A DNA stretch of 64,000 nt from Distichodus sexfasciatus. Taxonomy: Eukaryota > Chordata > Actinopteri > Characiformes > Distichodontidae. Location: assembly GCA_032718565.1 (NCBI GenBank), contig JAVGVS010000043.1, positions 1,670,595 to 1,734,594 of the forward strand, read 5' to 3'. The notes under the pieces were generated by a model. The model did not search any database. It was given only the letters and a program-made list of their open reading frames with translations, and was not told the DNA's origin. Positions 25,701-35,757 of this stretch are shown here, one piece after another; within the stretch, counting starts at the first letter, position 1; each line of letters starts with the position of its first letter. A program made the translations under genes and the position numbers.

Positions 25701-28334
25701 CTCACTTACTCTGAGGATTGAATAAAGGTATGGAGAAAATTTTATAAAATTTCCAGTCTAACATTTTTTTCTTAACCAACAAAAGAGTGATTCTATTATC
25801 TGTCTAATAATCTAACACAAGTTTCAGTATGATCTAACAAAATAAATGAGTGTTTATTGGAGTGCAATGAGTTTTATGTGACGTGTGACTATATAATGTT
25901 AATAACATGAATTAATTTAAACACTTGGGATATAAAAAGCAGATTTATACCTAGCCAGCTCTTCAATCAGGTTAGCAACACGACGCTTATCTTCTGGGCA
26001 CAGGTCCTTAAGTGAAGTCTTGCTTTTTGTCTGGGGCAGATTATGCAGTGCCTGTATATAAAAGTAAAGGTATTAGTATCATATAACCAGAACACAATAA
26101 AAAAAAATTAGCAGAGATTCTCCTTTGCTCTTTGTTTCACTATCATAAATGAAATCATTCTTGCATATATCATTCATTACAAAAAGAAATATTGCAATTT
26201 ATTTATACACACACATTCAATTTTACATTAAATAATTCATTTAATTATACCATTGGAAAATGGGTGAATGCGTGAAATCCATACTCACCTTAATGGACGC
26301 TGGTCTCTGGGCAGGAGCTTTGGGTTTGGCCAGAAAATCGGCGGTCTTCTGTAATGGAGCATTAACTATATGGGACTCTGTTGTTAGGAGCGACAATGGC
26401 AGGCTTGACTTCTTTCCACTTCTTCCTTTAGTATCTGAGGAAGCTTTACTTTTGGTCATCCCATCTCTTCCGTTGACATGCGCAGACCTCTGTCCCATCT
26501 TTTTGCTTACACCTGGAAGAATGCCATAGCACAGGAATAAAATATTATAATTCCTTAGTTTTACATTACATCTCAATAGAGCACAGAAAAAGTGAGCTAC
26601 AGATTAAAGCAAGTGATTATTTGTCGTTGTGAACACAGCACACCACACTATACCAGAACGAAATGTGACCTCCGCATTTGACCGGAGCAGTGGGTAGCTT
26701 TTTGGAATCATATGGGGAGCAGTGCTTAGGGACGGTAACTTGCTCATGAGTACAACAATGGCACCTTCAGCGGTCCAGGATTCAAACGGCTGACCCACCG
26801 ATCATGGGGTCAACTCGTTAACCGTTACATTGGAATTGGTACTGACATTTTTATTTACAGGATTTAGCAGACACTCCTATCCAGAGCAAAGATGGGACCG
26901 ATCCAATACATGCAGAGTAAACAATTTAGCACATACAAGATTCAAGATTCTTTACAGTAAAATCTTGACTATGCCTGACTATGTTTTTTTTTTTTTTTTA
27001 ACTCGTACTGTATTGGATTTGTATCGACAGATATCCAAATTTACAATATCGGTATCGGACATTAAAAAATGGTATTATGCCATCTTTAATCCAGAGTGAC
27101 TTCCATTTCCTAATTTCAGTAGCAGTTTCCCTCGAGCAACTTGGAGTTAAAGGTCTTGATCAGGGATCCAATGATGGTAATACCAGAGGTAGGACTCAAA
27201 CCACAACCTTCTGGTCCAGGGGCGAGCATCGTAACCATTAGACCATCACCACCCCTAAGCCTTCCTCTATCTGAAGAATTATGCATGCATACATCAGTAT
27301 TGGAAAACACTGGATATAAAATGTGAATAATATCTTTTAAATTTACAGCAGAAAGTGGAGCTATCTATAGACTATGCAATTTGTCAGATGGATTTGGGGC
27401 TGGAGTCTCACATTCAGATAAACTATGGCTTTACTTTTTTCCGCCATTAATATCGTGATGTGATCATTCTCAATAGTTGGACATGCAATGTCGAATAATG
27501 CAAGATAAATCAAACACGTCATTCATGCTACAACTTGATGCTTGATGGGTTCTTTTTATTTTCTATGAACATGCCCTCAGGAACAAAATCACTGTATAAA
27601 TATTGAATTCTGTCCAAATTAGCTTTCATGTCATTTGGTCATGTTTTAGTCAAGTCTTACCTGGAACAATGACCGTGGGCTCATCGTCTGATGCTTTTCA
27701 AGTTAAGCAAAACATTGTTTTTCTGTCACCGTGAAATGGCAAAATACAACTGATTTCTCTTTAACCCATAACAATGTCATAGCTTATCCCCAGAAATCCT
27801 TGCATCCAATTAATGTTCACATTTTAACTAAATAGACCCACTTAGGAGACCAGTGACAGCCACGGTTTTCACTAAGTACAGTTAATGAAAGCTGTCTAGT
27901 CAAACGTAACCTTAGTGAAACGTCAGACTGACGAATAAATGCAGCTTCATTAAGACCCTTAATAAACTATAAGTGAGGGCCACAAGACACAATAAATTTA
28001 CCTACACTGAGCTATGACAATGGCAACAAAAGTAGTAGTCCGACATTTCTCTATTTGGTATTATTAGCTATGCTGCTGTACTGTGCCCCGTGGGCTTTAA
28101 TACGTATTAGCCATGTTAGCGGATCCGCAGGAAGTGAGTTATCACTTCATGGGGCTGACTGTCGAGTTAGCTTGTCTAAAAGAATGAGCAGTCTGCACAA
28201 CATTTTCAGCCAAGTTAATAACAAAGAAATAGCAATTAGGGATAACATAAAGAAATTACGAATAAACATGAGAAGATACGGTCATTAATCCAATAAATCC
28301 CAGGCTTAATTCTGTCCTCAGCAACAGCCGCCAT
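10778..28334 (-). CDS. kiaa1328: Hinderin (KIAA1328 homologue), ten coding exons
   Basis: Exons in transcript order: 28334-28280, 26512-26289, 26051-25951, 25710-25595, 20180-20056, 19355-18829, 18357-18262, 18042-17924, 17791-17665 and 11012-10778. Total 1725 bp: 574 aa plus stop, with all splice phases agreeing, close to the roughly 577 aa I recall for human hinderin. The start ATG has a good Kozak context (AACATGGCG). The protein begins MAAVAEDRIKPGIYWIND. Two coiled coils are evident: about residues 115-207 (containing LRQQYRECQELLGLYQQYLS) and about 333-382 (LLLQKKQLEVERERLQTR). A conserved-looking tail LEESQILEDIFFIC ends it. Human hinderin is reported to bind the cohesin subunit SMC3; its role here is inferred. 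The first donor (GTATCT) and the exon-4 donor (GTATCC) are weak, so those junctions are less certain. Large introns hold Tc1 copies. Confidence 0.87.
11185..11254 (+). repeat. Local 70-bp duplication, copy 1
   Basis: The segment starting CCTAAAAATGAGCTTAAATT and running through CAAGACAAACCCATTTCATA is repeated almost base for base at 11675-11744 in the same orientation, 490 bp downstream. Confidence 0.9.
11675..11744 (+). repeat. Local 70-bp duplication, copy 2
   Basis: Direct repeat of 11185-11254 with about two mismatches (ATTACTGG for ATTATTGG, CAGGCTG for CAGACTG). Both lie in the last hinderin intron and carry no coding capacity. Confidence 0.9.
14540..15180. other. Possible conserved non-coding element in hinderin intron
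   Basis: This is an intronic segment of more even base composition, with ATTA-rich clusters (CACATTAATTACC, GGTAATGAATTTCC, CTCATTAAGCAG) and no repeat or coding features. These are typical traits of conserved enhancers near developmental or neural genes. No alignment was available, so the call is inference. Confidence 0.3.
15750..17290 (-). mobile_element. Tc1/mariner transposon, nearly full length
   Basis: The minus-strand transposase is flanked by inverted arms. The right arm 17060-17287 carries CTGTCCAAATACTTTTGGTC and ends CTGTCCAAATATTTCC...CTAACTGTA. The left arm near 15840-15895 carries the mirrored AAAAGTGATTGGACAAATTA. The left outer end is less well preserved, so the coordinate is approximate. 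It sits in the last hinderin intron, in the same orientation as the gene. Confidence 0.88.
15921..16961 (-). pseudogene. Tc1 transposase, interrupted by a stop
   Basis: Two open segments together cover most of a Tc1 transposase. 16961-16512 encodes the DNA-binding half (SIREKVEMLGVAKSTVWYIL, GRP-like linker SKRPGHPRTTT). It ends at a TAG just before the first catalytic motif, ILWTDETN. A TAG in place of a likely TGG tryptophan codon is the simplest explanation. The catalytic half continues to 15921 with MDNDPKHTAKATQEFF and SPDLNPIEHAF; the aspartate-to-glutamate spacing is 34 residues. The first segment also has a suspicious lysine run encoded by a poly(A) tract, so a frameshift may lie there. 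Confidence 0.88.
18358..18828 (-). other. Hinderin intron between exons 6 and 7
   Basis: This 471-bp intron has a clean donor at 18828-18827 and an acceptor at 18359-18358. No repeats or other genes were recognised. Confidence 0.7.
19356..20055 (-). other. Hinderin intron between exons 5 and 6
   Basis: A 700-bp intron whose acceptor (CTCCCTCCACAG) lies directly before the ATG codon at 19355. That methionine is therefore internal to the hinderin frame and not necessarily a start. Nothing else was recognised. Confidence 0.7.
21340..21490 (+). repeat. Degenerate tRNA-derived SINE
   Basis: A head resembling a SINE promoter (GGTGGTGCAATGGTTTGAG) is followed by GGCCCCCAAGCATGGCCCTTA-like body sequence, as in other fish SINEs. 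The B box is not well preserved. Confidence 0.4.
22430..23220. other. Possible conserved non-coding region
   Basis: Repeat-free segment with balanced composition and a pair of related motifs, ATTTAATAGAGTTT (about 22882) and ATTTAATCGAGTTT (about 22938), plus several ATTA-type homeodomain cores. It lacks coding potential. The call rests on texture only. Confidence 0.3.
24361..24487. mobile_element. Foldback MITE (127 bp)
   Basis: The two halves are inverted copies. The left arm begins AGGGCCAATTTCCCAGT and continues through AAGCCTAGTCCTAGACTA; the right arm is the mirror, ending ACTGGGAAATTGGCCCT. The loop is about 40 bp. No clear target-site duplication is visible. Confidence 0.85.
24540..25095 (+). 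mobile_element. 5'-truncated Tc1 transposon relic
   Basis: Only the last third of a transposase is left, containing NDPKHTAQLTTQWLKTKK and SPDLNHIENLRKYVK, then frameshifted C-terminal sequence. It is followed by an AT-rich 3' arm ending ATTCTTTTTTTTCACCCATT. The family differs from the two copies at 8.6 and 15.8 kb. Confidence 0.8.
26608..26833 (-). repeat. tRNA-derived SINE, diverged copy
   Basis: Same family as 1493-1700, on the same strand. The plus strand starts AAGTGATTATTTGTCGTTGT and ends with the inverse of the tRNA-like head. The B box has decayed (TTTGAATCC). Confidence 0.65.
26848..27256 (-). repeat. tRNA-derived SINE split by a MITE
   Basis: The head at 27256-27170 has an A box (TGGTCTAATGGTTACGATG) and B box (GGTTTGAGTCC) on the minus strand. 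The tail, with the fish-SINE signature TTTAGCAGACACTCCTATCC on the plus strand, continues at 26848-26886. A 202-bp insertion separates them. Confidence 0.75.
26887..27088. mobile_element. hAT-type MITE inside a SINE
   Basis: The insertion is flanked by an exact 8-bp direct repeat, ATCCAGAG, at 26879-26886 and 27089-27096, as expected for hAT transposition. Short inverted tips AAAGATGG / CCATCTTT border it. The interior has the GATCC...GTATCGG texture of fish hAT MITEs. Confidence 0.8.
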
Positions 28335-28763
28335 GTTGAAACAACCGCCACTTCCAGAGTAACTTGTAAAGCCCCGCCTCTTTTTAGCTTGCTCAAATGT
28401 GATTCGGTCTTTAGGCTGGGTTTTCCCCGCCCACAGACCTAGCTATTCGCTACCTCAACCATCTTTCATTTTCATACCAAATAGGGACGCTGTATTTATA
28501 TGTTTTAGTTCCTGGTTACGGCACGCGTCTGAAAGGGTTCATTCAAAATATCCTTTCGCTCCCTTCGTAGTGCACAACGTAGGGCTAAAATTTGACTCCG
28601 CGCCCTTCGTGATATAGAACATGTGAAATAGAGATCTATTTCAACCTAAGGCTCCCTATTTCACATATATGCACTATGAAGATCGTGAAAAAAAAGTGTT
28701 TCAAGCTGCATGTAGTGCACTGCCGTGCTAAACCAAAGCAGCCCATGATAGATGTGGATGAGA
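28335..28763. promoter_or_regulatory. Shared hinderin / tpgs2 promoter interval
   Basis: The divergent start codons at 28334 (-) and 28764 (+) are separated by 429 bp, implying a bidirectional promoter. No TATA box stands out. The inverted pair ATGTGAAATAG (28621) and CTATTTCACAT (about 28656), plus a third TATTTCA, lies on the tpgs2 side. Head-to-head arrangement matches the human locus as I recall it. Confidence 0.6.
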
Positions 28764-31254
28764 ATGGAGGATACGAAGGATGAAAAATCATCGAAAGGAT
28801 TTTCAGAAAGATTAACCCTAGGAATCACACGGATTTTAGGTGAGCAGTCATGGAAAAGGGTTATATTTAAACCAAGAACTGAAAATTGAATAACCACCTA
28901 CTACACTACTGAAATCTATCTGTATACTGTACTCAATTTTGCATGCCGGTGTGCTGACGATTTTTGCTGCCTAGTCGAAAAATGCTACTGTAACGCTATT
29001 TGACAGCAGAGTCTATCGATTGGTGCTCCCCTGTCGAAAAATGCTACGTTATGGGAGGTCCATTTGTTATAGCGGTAAAACTCTTACAGTATTATGGCAT
29101 GTATGTTAATGATCTTAGATAACAGGTAAAAGCACTGTATGAATGTGGGTAGCGTGGTTTGATATATCTATCAAACAATATAATATCGCATATTAAATAT
29201 ATAAGGGATAACATTAATTGATAGATCACTATTGTCTATCAAATAATGCTCCTGGTGCAAAAGCACATTTTAAATCAATACGCTTTCTAAGGCGTTTCTA
29301 GCACTTAACACGCACTTGTTGCTTGCAGCGTTTGTGTAAGGTTAACAAAGACAACGGCATTTTCTGTACCGAGCCCCAATGTCTGCGTGTATATGCAGAT
29401 ATTCAGATGTTTACTGGACAACATGCGCAATAAACAATTGTTTAAAATAATTCACTTACCGTCAGTAGAGCTCAAGATTGTGGGATTGCGCGTGTGTTGA
29501 TGCGCCAGGTAGCACAATACATTATTCTTTGTCACAGATATCAGTACCAGCATTGATTGCTCAGTAATAAACAGAATTATTCCAGATAAGTTACATTCAG
29601 CCCTTTTATCTCTTCAGAGAATCTACCAGGAGTGTTAGATGTACGATTTGTTGAGAGAGAACCTGCAGAGAAGCGCTGTCTTCTATCATGGGAGCAGGTA
29701 GAAACACATTAATATGCAAAACTGTTTAGAAGCATTTCACAGAATGACAGGATTCACAGCAGTTATGCGGTTGTCTGTCCTTCAGAAAAACAACTGCGTT
29801 TTGCCAGAAGACCTGAGAGACTTCTACCTCACAACAGATGGCTTCACTTTGACCTGGAACTGCAGGCTAGAAAGTGGGATCTATAGCTGTCTTCATAAAT
29901 CCTAATGTTTTAAAGTGACAAATTATATGAATTTGACTTGTATTAAAATAAAGAGTACAAATTTGTGTGTGCATTGCAGATGAGACCGTCCCTGTCGGTC
30001 GCATGGTGATCAACAGCTTAGCCAAGCTCTGCCTTCTGACCCAGTCAAACGTCTACTCCCTCCCCAGTGCACCGACATTAGCCGACCTTGATTTTGAGGA
30101 TGGATCAGAAGGTGAGATTCTGATCAAATCTTTAATTTTAAATATAATCACCCATGAACAGTGGTGGGCTGTATTGGTGAACATAAAGATGAACACAATT
30201 GAAAGAATAATACATGAAAGAGTAACATCACACAACTCTATAGGAATCACTGGAAAACTGCAGACTGACCAAGGTGACAGAAACAAAGGGAGGTTGTGCC
30301 TGCATCCGGGCTAACGCTGTGCATTCATTATTTGTCTTTTTATTATATATGTTTAGGATCAGGGATTCCTGAAAAGCCCCAGTTTGATTCCCAGAGCCGA
30401 ATCTTTGAACTAGACCCCTGTGGTGGTAATGGAAAAGTGTGTCTTGTTTATAAAGACTGCACGCCAGGTGATCATGCATGCAATGCTCTACACAGAACAG
30501 TTGTAACATATCATGACTGATATGCTAAAATACATCTTAAATGATAAAATTATATCCTGCTCTGTATTGCATGCCCTTCCAATTGTTTAGGTGATGTGGC
30601 CAAGCACACTGAAATATGGTTCCTGGACCGGTCTTTATATTGGCATTTTCTCACATCCTCCTTCACTGCGTACTACAGGCTTATGATAACACATCTAGGC
30701 CTGCCAGAGTGGCAGTATGCTTTTACCCCTTATGGACCCAGCCCACAGGCCAAGGTAAGAGAGACATTAACAATTAAAATCAATTCAGACACATGATTAG
30801 CCAAAATTGTTGTCAAATTGAGATCAAAAAGCTCTAATGTTTTAGTGAAGACATGCTCCTTCTTGACCACTCGTAGTCATTTATGTCCTGTTCTAGAAAA
30901 GCAACACTTCCCAGGTGCATTCAGCTCATGTCAATGTATTCAGTGTTGTGTAAAAGGCATAAACCAACCTTTAATAGTCTGAAATGTTTGATAAATATGA
31001 ACACTATGTCACTTTTTATTTTCTTCAACCAGCAATGGGCTTCTCTTTATCAGCCTCTTACCTTCCATTGTGAACCTCGCATTGATTCAATTGGTGAACC
31101 ACTTCTGAACACACTAGACCCGGCCAAGGCATTCCGAGGCAAGGCAAAGCCACCCGCTCCAAAGAAGAAGCAGACAACCCTGACCTCCACAGGTGGCGGA
31201 GCCTCTGCTAAAGGGCAGGGACCCACTGGCAGGCAAAGTGCAAACAAACGATGA
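28764..31254 (+). CDS. tpgs2: Tubulin polyglutamylase complex subunit 2, seven coding exons
   Basis: Exons: 28764-28839, 29618-29697, 29786-29873, 29980-30111, 30357-30467, 30591-30754 and 31033-31254; 873 bp encoding 290 aa. All junctions are GT/AG and in phase. The chosen ATG has a strong Kozak context (AGAATGG); in-frame ATGs at 28752 and 28758 follow directly on a stop. Recognisable blocks are RLTLGITRILENLPGV, SWEQKNNCVLPEDLRDFYLT (a Knr4/Smi1-like segment), SLPSAPTLADL, EIWFLDRSLYWHFLT and THLGLPEWQYAF, ending in a lysine/proline-rich tail. TPGS2 is a non-catalytic subunit of the TTLL1 complex that adds glutamate side chains to tubulin in neurons, cilia and sperm tails. An AATAAA at 31749 is a likely polyadenylation signal. 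Confidence 0.95.
28840..29617 (+). other. tpgs2 first intron
   Basis: A 778-bp AT-rich intron. No exon, repeat family or regulatory motif could be assigned. Confidence 0.7.
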
Positions 31255-31748
31255 CACAACACCACCATGGGTTAAGCATGGGTTCACTCAGTGATATAGC
31301 CTATTTTGTAAGAATGTTAGCCAAAAGAAGATATTCCTTTAAAATAACTATTGCCTTCTGCGACAAAATGGATTTCTTCGAGTTGTACTATATTTGTGGG
31401 ATATCTCATATTTGTCCGTTATGGGAGGAAACACAATGAGAATTGGTGTGTAATTTTTATTTTAATAAACAAGAAAGCCAAGCTCATAACAAATTATTTC
31501 ATGTGTCATTGCTATTGTCTGTTTGACATGCTATTTAGGGTATACAAAGTTCAACAGGAGATTACTACCCTATGTACACTGCCTTTGAGATTCTTCCTTC
31601 ACTATGACACAAATTGTTTTATTAATATTTAAATTTAAAAAACTTGTGCGTATCTATTTTAAAAAGATTGTGTCTAAATTTGACACCTATGTGGGTTAAA
31701 GAAGACTTACTGTTATGTGAATATTGTAGAGCCTGAATTGTGTCATGG

Positions 31749-31754
31749 AATAAA
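31749..31754 (+). terminator. Polyadenylation signal of tpgs2
   Basis: AATAAA about 495 bp past the tpgs2 stop codon. The region 31255-32132 otherwise holds only the converging 3'UTRs of tpgs2 and the aquaporin; the aquaporin has its own AATAAA on the minus strand at 31873-31868. Confidence 0.6.
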
Positions 31755-32132
31755 GGTATAGTTTCATCCCAAAGCTAGCTTTAAAGTTTATGTATGCTCA
31801 GGCAAAACCTTATATATAAATGTTTATATATACTCAGGCATAATCCTTGCACATTACAACTAACTGTTTTATTTACAATATAAAATTACCCAAGCAAATC
31901 GCCACCTCCTAGTTCAGGTGTTTTGTGCTTAGTTAATTTTTGTTGCCCTTTGCTAGGTTCCTTGTAGTCCTCGATGGACTCAGTGGCCATGACTAATGCT
32001 GGTGTAATTTTCCTTCATTAACAGAAGTTGGTTGTTTAAAGCCAAACCAGGTCTCATTGTGAGAGATCCTGTTTTTATGGGCCCTTCCTTTCTCCTGCTG
32101 CTTTACATGATTATATGTGATGTACAGGTCAT

Positions 32133-35100
32133 TTACACACACATCTCTACATTGTCTTTTTGGCTCTGGTCCAATGGAGCACATTCTGAAGCTTGCTCAG
32201 TGTTCTCTGATTTTCTCTCTGAGTGAACAGGATGAAGCAGTGCCACAAACCCCTGGTAGATCAAAGCTCCAGTCACTCCACCCACCAGTGGAGCCAACAC
32301 AGGAACCCACCACCAACCATTCCCAGCCCTGTAAAGAAAAGCACAATGGCATTAATACAAGACTTAATCACTGCTAAGAACATTCGAACATGCAATGTTT
32401 TTTATACCAGAAAGGGAAAAGTATGATGATGCTAAAGATGGTAGCCTATTCATTTAATCACATTACCACTAACGTCACTGTGTAAAGACACAATGACTTG
32501 TCTACATGCACTATACATTGTAAGGGCTACTATAGCTCTTACCCAGCCAGTCTCTGGCAGTCTCCCTACAGCAACTTGAGGTTAAGCACTAGTCTCGAAC
32601 CCATGACTACTTACTTGGTTCATAAGCGACTATCCTACCAATAGGTCACAGACAGCCCAAAATATTTGAGGTTTTGTGATTTGTATGTCAAACTTTTTTT
32701 TGACTCACTGCATGTTCTGTCTATGTCTCAGAGGACAAAAAAAATAATTTAAATGACAATAAAGGAATGTAAATCCTAGTTTTTTACAACCTGAATACTT
32801 CTGATCCCCAGCCACCAACAGCTGTAAAAAGTCTTGGGCCCAGGTCTCGAGTGGGATTTATGGCATAACCACTGTTGCTCCCCATGGAAATCCCAATCAG
32901 TAAAACAAGTAGACCCACAGCCACAGGCTCACCACCAGATGGGGCAGGCTGGTTCCTCTGATCTGCCAGAGCCATTAAACACAGCAACAACATGGCGGTG
33001 CCAAGCACCTAGGTGAGCAAGATGATAATTTATTAAATTGGTATGCTGACCTTATAAGGTACAGTAAAAACAGATCAAGTGTAAAAGAGCTTTCCCCCCA
33101 CCTCCATGATGTGTTATACAAAATGGCATGTGTTTTCTCTTCTCCCTTTTTAAACTGTTTATGCAGGAAGACAATGTCACTTGGGGCAAGTGTTCTCACC
33201 TGATCCAAAAATCCAGTTTGTATAGAGATGTAAGATGCTGGATAAGTGGCAAAGATTCCAGCTGTTCCTTTGGGCCCATAAACTGTGAAGTTACCTCCAC
33301 AATAATTATATATGGCATCTATAATGTATTGATGAACAAAAAAAATAATGTAGATTAATAATTATTTGCCTAATACCAAAATCTTGTTTTTCCACATATT
33401 TTATCACCAGTTTAACCAGATTAAATACTTTATGAAAGTGCGATGCCACCACATTTAACCTCATGAAATGCAACCATGGTCCACAATAGTGGGAGTTTTA
33501 CATTGTATGCAGTGTGAAATGAGTAGAATAAGTGTATAATAAATGAATAAATGTTTATTCACCATAGTAAAGGATGAACACTGTTCCAGCAGCAACAAAT
33601 GAGCCCAGAAGTTGTGCAGCTACATATAGAGGAAGCATCTTCCAGCTTAGACGGCTAAAAACACACATGGTGAGTGACACTGCTGCATTCATGTGAGCAC
33701 CTAAGCACAAGGAACACAAATTTGGCACCTGCCTCTTCAGTACACAGTTGTTATTTATTGTGAGCATGTGGGAACATCATACCTGACACCTTGCCACCAA
33801 TATGCACACCCATTGCCACTGCCAAGCCAAAGCCTAAATTAATGCTTAAGTAGTCTCCAAAAACTCCACTTCCTGTGACCACCTGTGCAACAGAACCTAA
33901 TCCAAAAACCTTAAAGACAGGCAAAAATTTAAGCTTCTTGAAAAGAAATCTTGCAGCAGCTTAACTAGGTATTTCCAACAACTAATTATGTATGTTTCCA
34001 AAACAGCTGTTGTCAAATTACCATAAAACAAGATGATTTTACATCTTTGTGCACTGCTTTTATATCAGATAATGCACCACTTCTCCAAGAAATTGCTGCA
34101 GTTACAAGTGCTTTGGTATTGTTTATTTCATGTTTATTTCTTTGCCGTAGAAAAACACAAAAAACAAAGGGAAAGAAAGCAAATCTGAGACATTCCACAC
34201 AAAACTCAAAAAAATGGACTGGAAAAAAATATTGGCATCTTTTCAGAATTGTAAGACATAATTGTATTTCAAGCATGTGATGATCCTTTAATTTGTAGGT
34301 AAATTCACCTGAAGCAATTACCAGATGCTGCCAATATAGAAATTCACACTTGCAACCAGTTAAAACCAGTTATTGAGTGTCTGTGCGTACCACATTGAGC
34401 ATGAAAGAGCAAAGAATTGTCTAAAGCATGGACAATCGCAAGGCTACAAGTCCATCTCCATAGATTTTAATGTTCCTGTGTCCACTGTGTGCAGCACTGT
34501 GAAGCCCATGGCACGAAAGCTAATCTTTCTGGACGTGGACATAAGAGTAAAACTGATAAAGGTTACAACGAAGGATTGTTCGAATGGTGGATAAAGAACC
34601 TCAATCAACCTCCAAACAAATCTGAACTGCAGCAACAGGGTACAACAGTGTCAGCTCGCACTGTCCGTCATCATCTGAATGAAAAGGGACGGTATGGTGG
34701 GAGAACCAGAAGGCCCCCACTGCTAGAAATATAAAAAAGTCAGACTGGAGTTTGCTTAAATTTATCTGAGGAAGCCACAGTCCTTCTGGGAGAATATCCT
34801 GTGGACAGATGAGACTAAAGCTTTTTGGTAAAGCACATCATTCTACTGTTAACCGAAAATAAAATACGACCTTCAAAGAAAGGAATACGGTGCCTACAGT
34901 CAAACATGGTGGAAGTTCACTGATGTTTTGGGGCTGCTTCAGGCACCGGATGTCTTGGCTACCAACAAATTCTAGAGTGCAATGTAGGGCCCAGTGTCAG
35001 AAAGCTGGGTCTCTGTCAGAGGTGATGGGTCTTACAGCAGAACAATGACCCAAAGCATACTTCAAAAAGGACCAAGAAATGGTTTAAGACAAAGTGCTGG

Positions 35101-35415
35101 AGAATTCTGAAGTGGCCATCAATAAGTCCAGATCTAAATCCCTTAGAGCACCTGTGGAGAGATCTCAAAGCAGCAGTTGGGAGAAGGAACCCGTCAAATT
35201 GAGATAGCTGGAGCAGTTTGCAAAAGAAGATGGTGCAAAATTCCAGTAGAGAGATGTAAGAGACTTATTGAATGTTACAGGAATCGACTGGCATCAGTTA
35301 TTTTTTTTCCAAAGGTTGTGCTACCAAATACTAAGTTGAGGGTGCCACTCATTTTGTCCAGTTCATTTTTTTAGTTTTGTGTGGAATGTCTCAGATATAT
35401 ATATATATATATATA

Positions 35416-35481
<66 letters not shown>

Positions 35482-35757
35482 ACTCTATATTTCATGGTAT
35501 CATTAGGATCAATAATCTAATGCTTTTTTCATTTGGATTTAATTCATATTAAATAATGCTTTTCTTAGTGTGTTTTTCATACAAATCTTTGTTAATTTAC
35601 TTCATCTCAATTCTTTTTTCCCCGCTTACTGCTACTATCTTTGTTTACTGAGTGTGCTGAGATACAGTATGTCATTAGATTCTTTATAGACGTCATCTTA
35701 CCATCATGACAAATGTGCTGAGAGTTTCTGCCAAACCCATACGGGGATATATTCTTC
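32133..35757 (-). CDS. aqp7: Aquaglyceroporin, AQP7-like (six exons, 5' end uncertain)
   Basis: Exons: 35757-35702, 33909-33783 (127 bp), 33700-33563 (138 bp), 33318-33200 (119 bp), 33008-32791 (218 bp) and 32328-32133; phases agree. The conserved exon sizes and residues mark a six-helix aquaglyceroporin transporting water and glycerol. AQP7-like blocks are GLAETLSTFVMM, VFGLGSVAQVV, NLGFGLAVAMGVHIGGKVSG, GPKGTAGIFATYP and GNGWWWVPVLAPLVGG. The two pore motifs are NAA (GAHMNAAV) and NPT (GYAINPTRDLGPR), in place of the usual NPA/NPA; AQP7 typically has NAA and NPS. The tail is short and ends VEMCV. The 35757 acceptor implies one more 5' exon, not found; alternatively translation may start at the ATG within this exon (ATGGGTTTGGCA). 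AQP9/AQP10-type is less likely. The 1.8-kb first intron holds a Tc1 copy. Confidence 0.8.
32555..32655 (-). repeat. tRNA-derived SINE fragment
   Basis: On the minus strand: CTATTGGTAGGATAGTCGC (A-box region), then GGGTTCGAGAC (B box). It lies in the last intron of the aquaporin gene. Confidence 0.65.
34373..35374 (+). pseudogene. Tc1 transposase pseudogene
   Basis: Recognisable blocks in changing frames are SGRGHKSKTD, GTTVSARTVRHHLNEKGRYG (open to 34734), then ILWTDETKAFW, a decayed DPKHT region around 35045-35060 and a C-terminal frame ending at 35374. Multiple stops prevent any full protein. Confidence 0.85.
35396..35480. repeat. (TA)n microsatellite
   Basis: About 80 bp of TA dinucleotides at the right end of the Tc1 copy. 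It probably expanded from the TA target site or the AT-rich terminal arm. Confidence 0.95.

Larger units (their letters stand above)
34075..35484 (+). mobile_element. Tc1/mariner transposon, degraded
   Basis: Inverted arms are visible: CTGAGACATTCCACACAAAA (34186 onward) on the left and TTTTGTGTGGAATGTCTCAG (ending 35395) on the right. The right outer arm has been replaced by a (TA)n run to about 35480. Between them lie frameshifted transposase pieces. Inserted in the first visible aquaporin intron, antisense to the gene. Ends are approximate. Confidence 0.85.
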
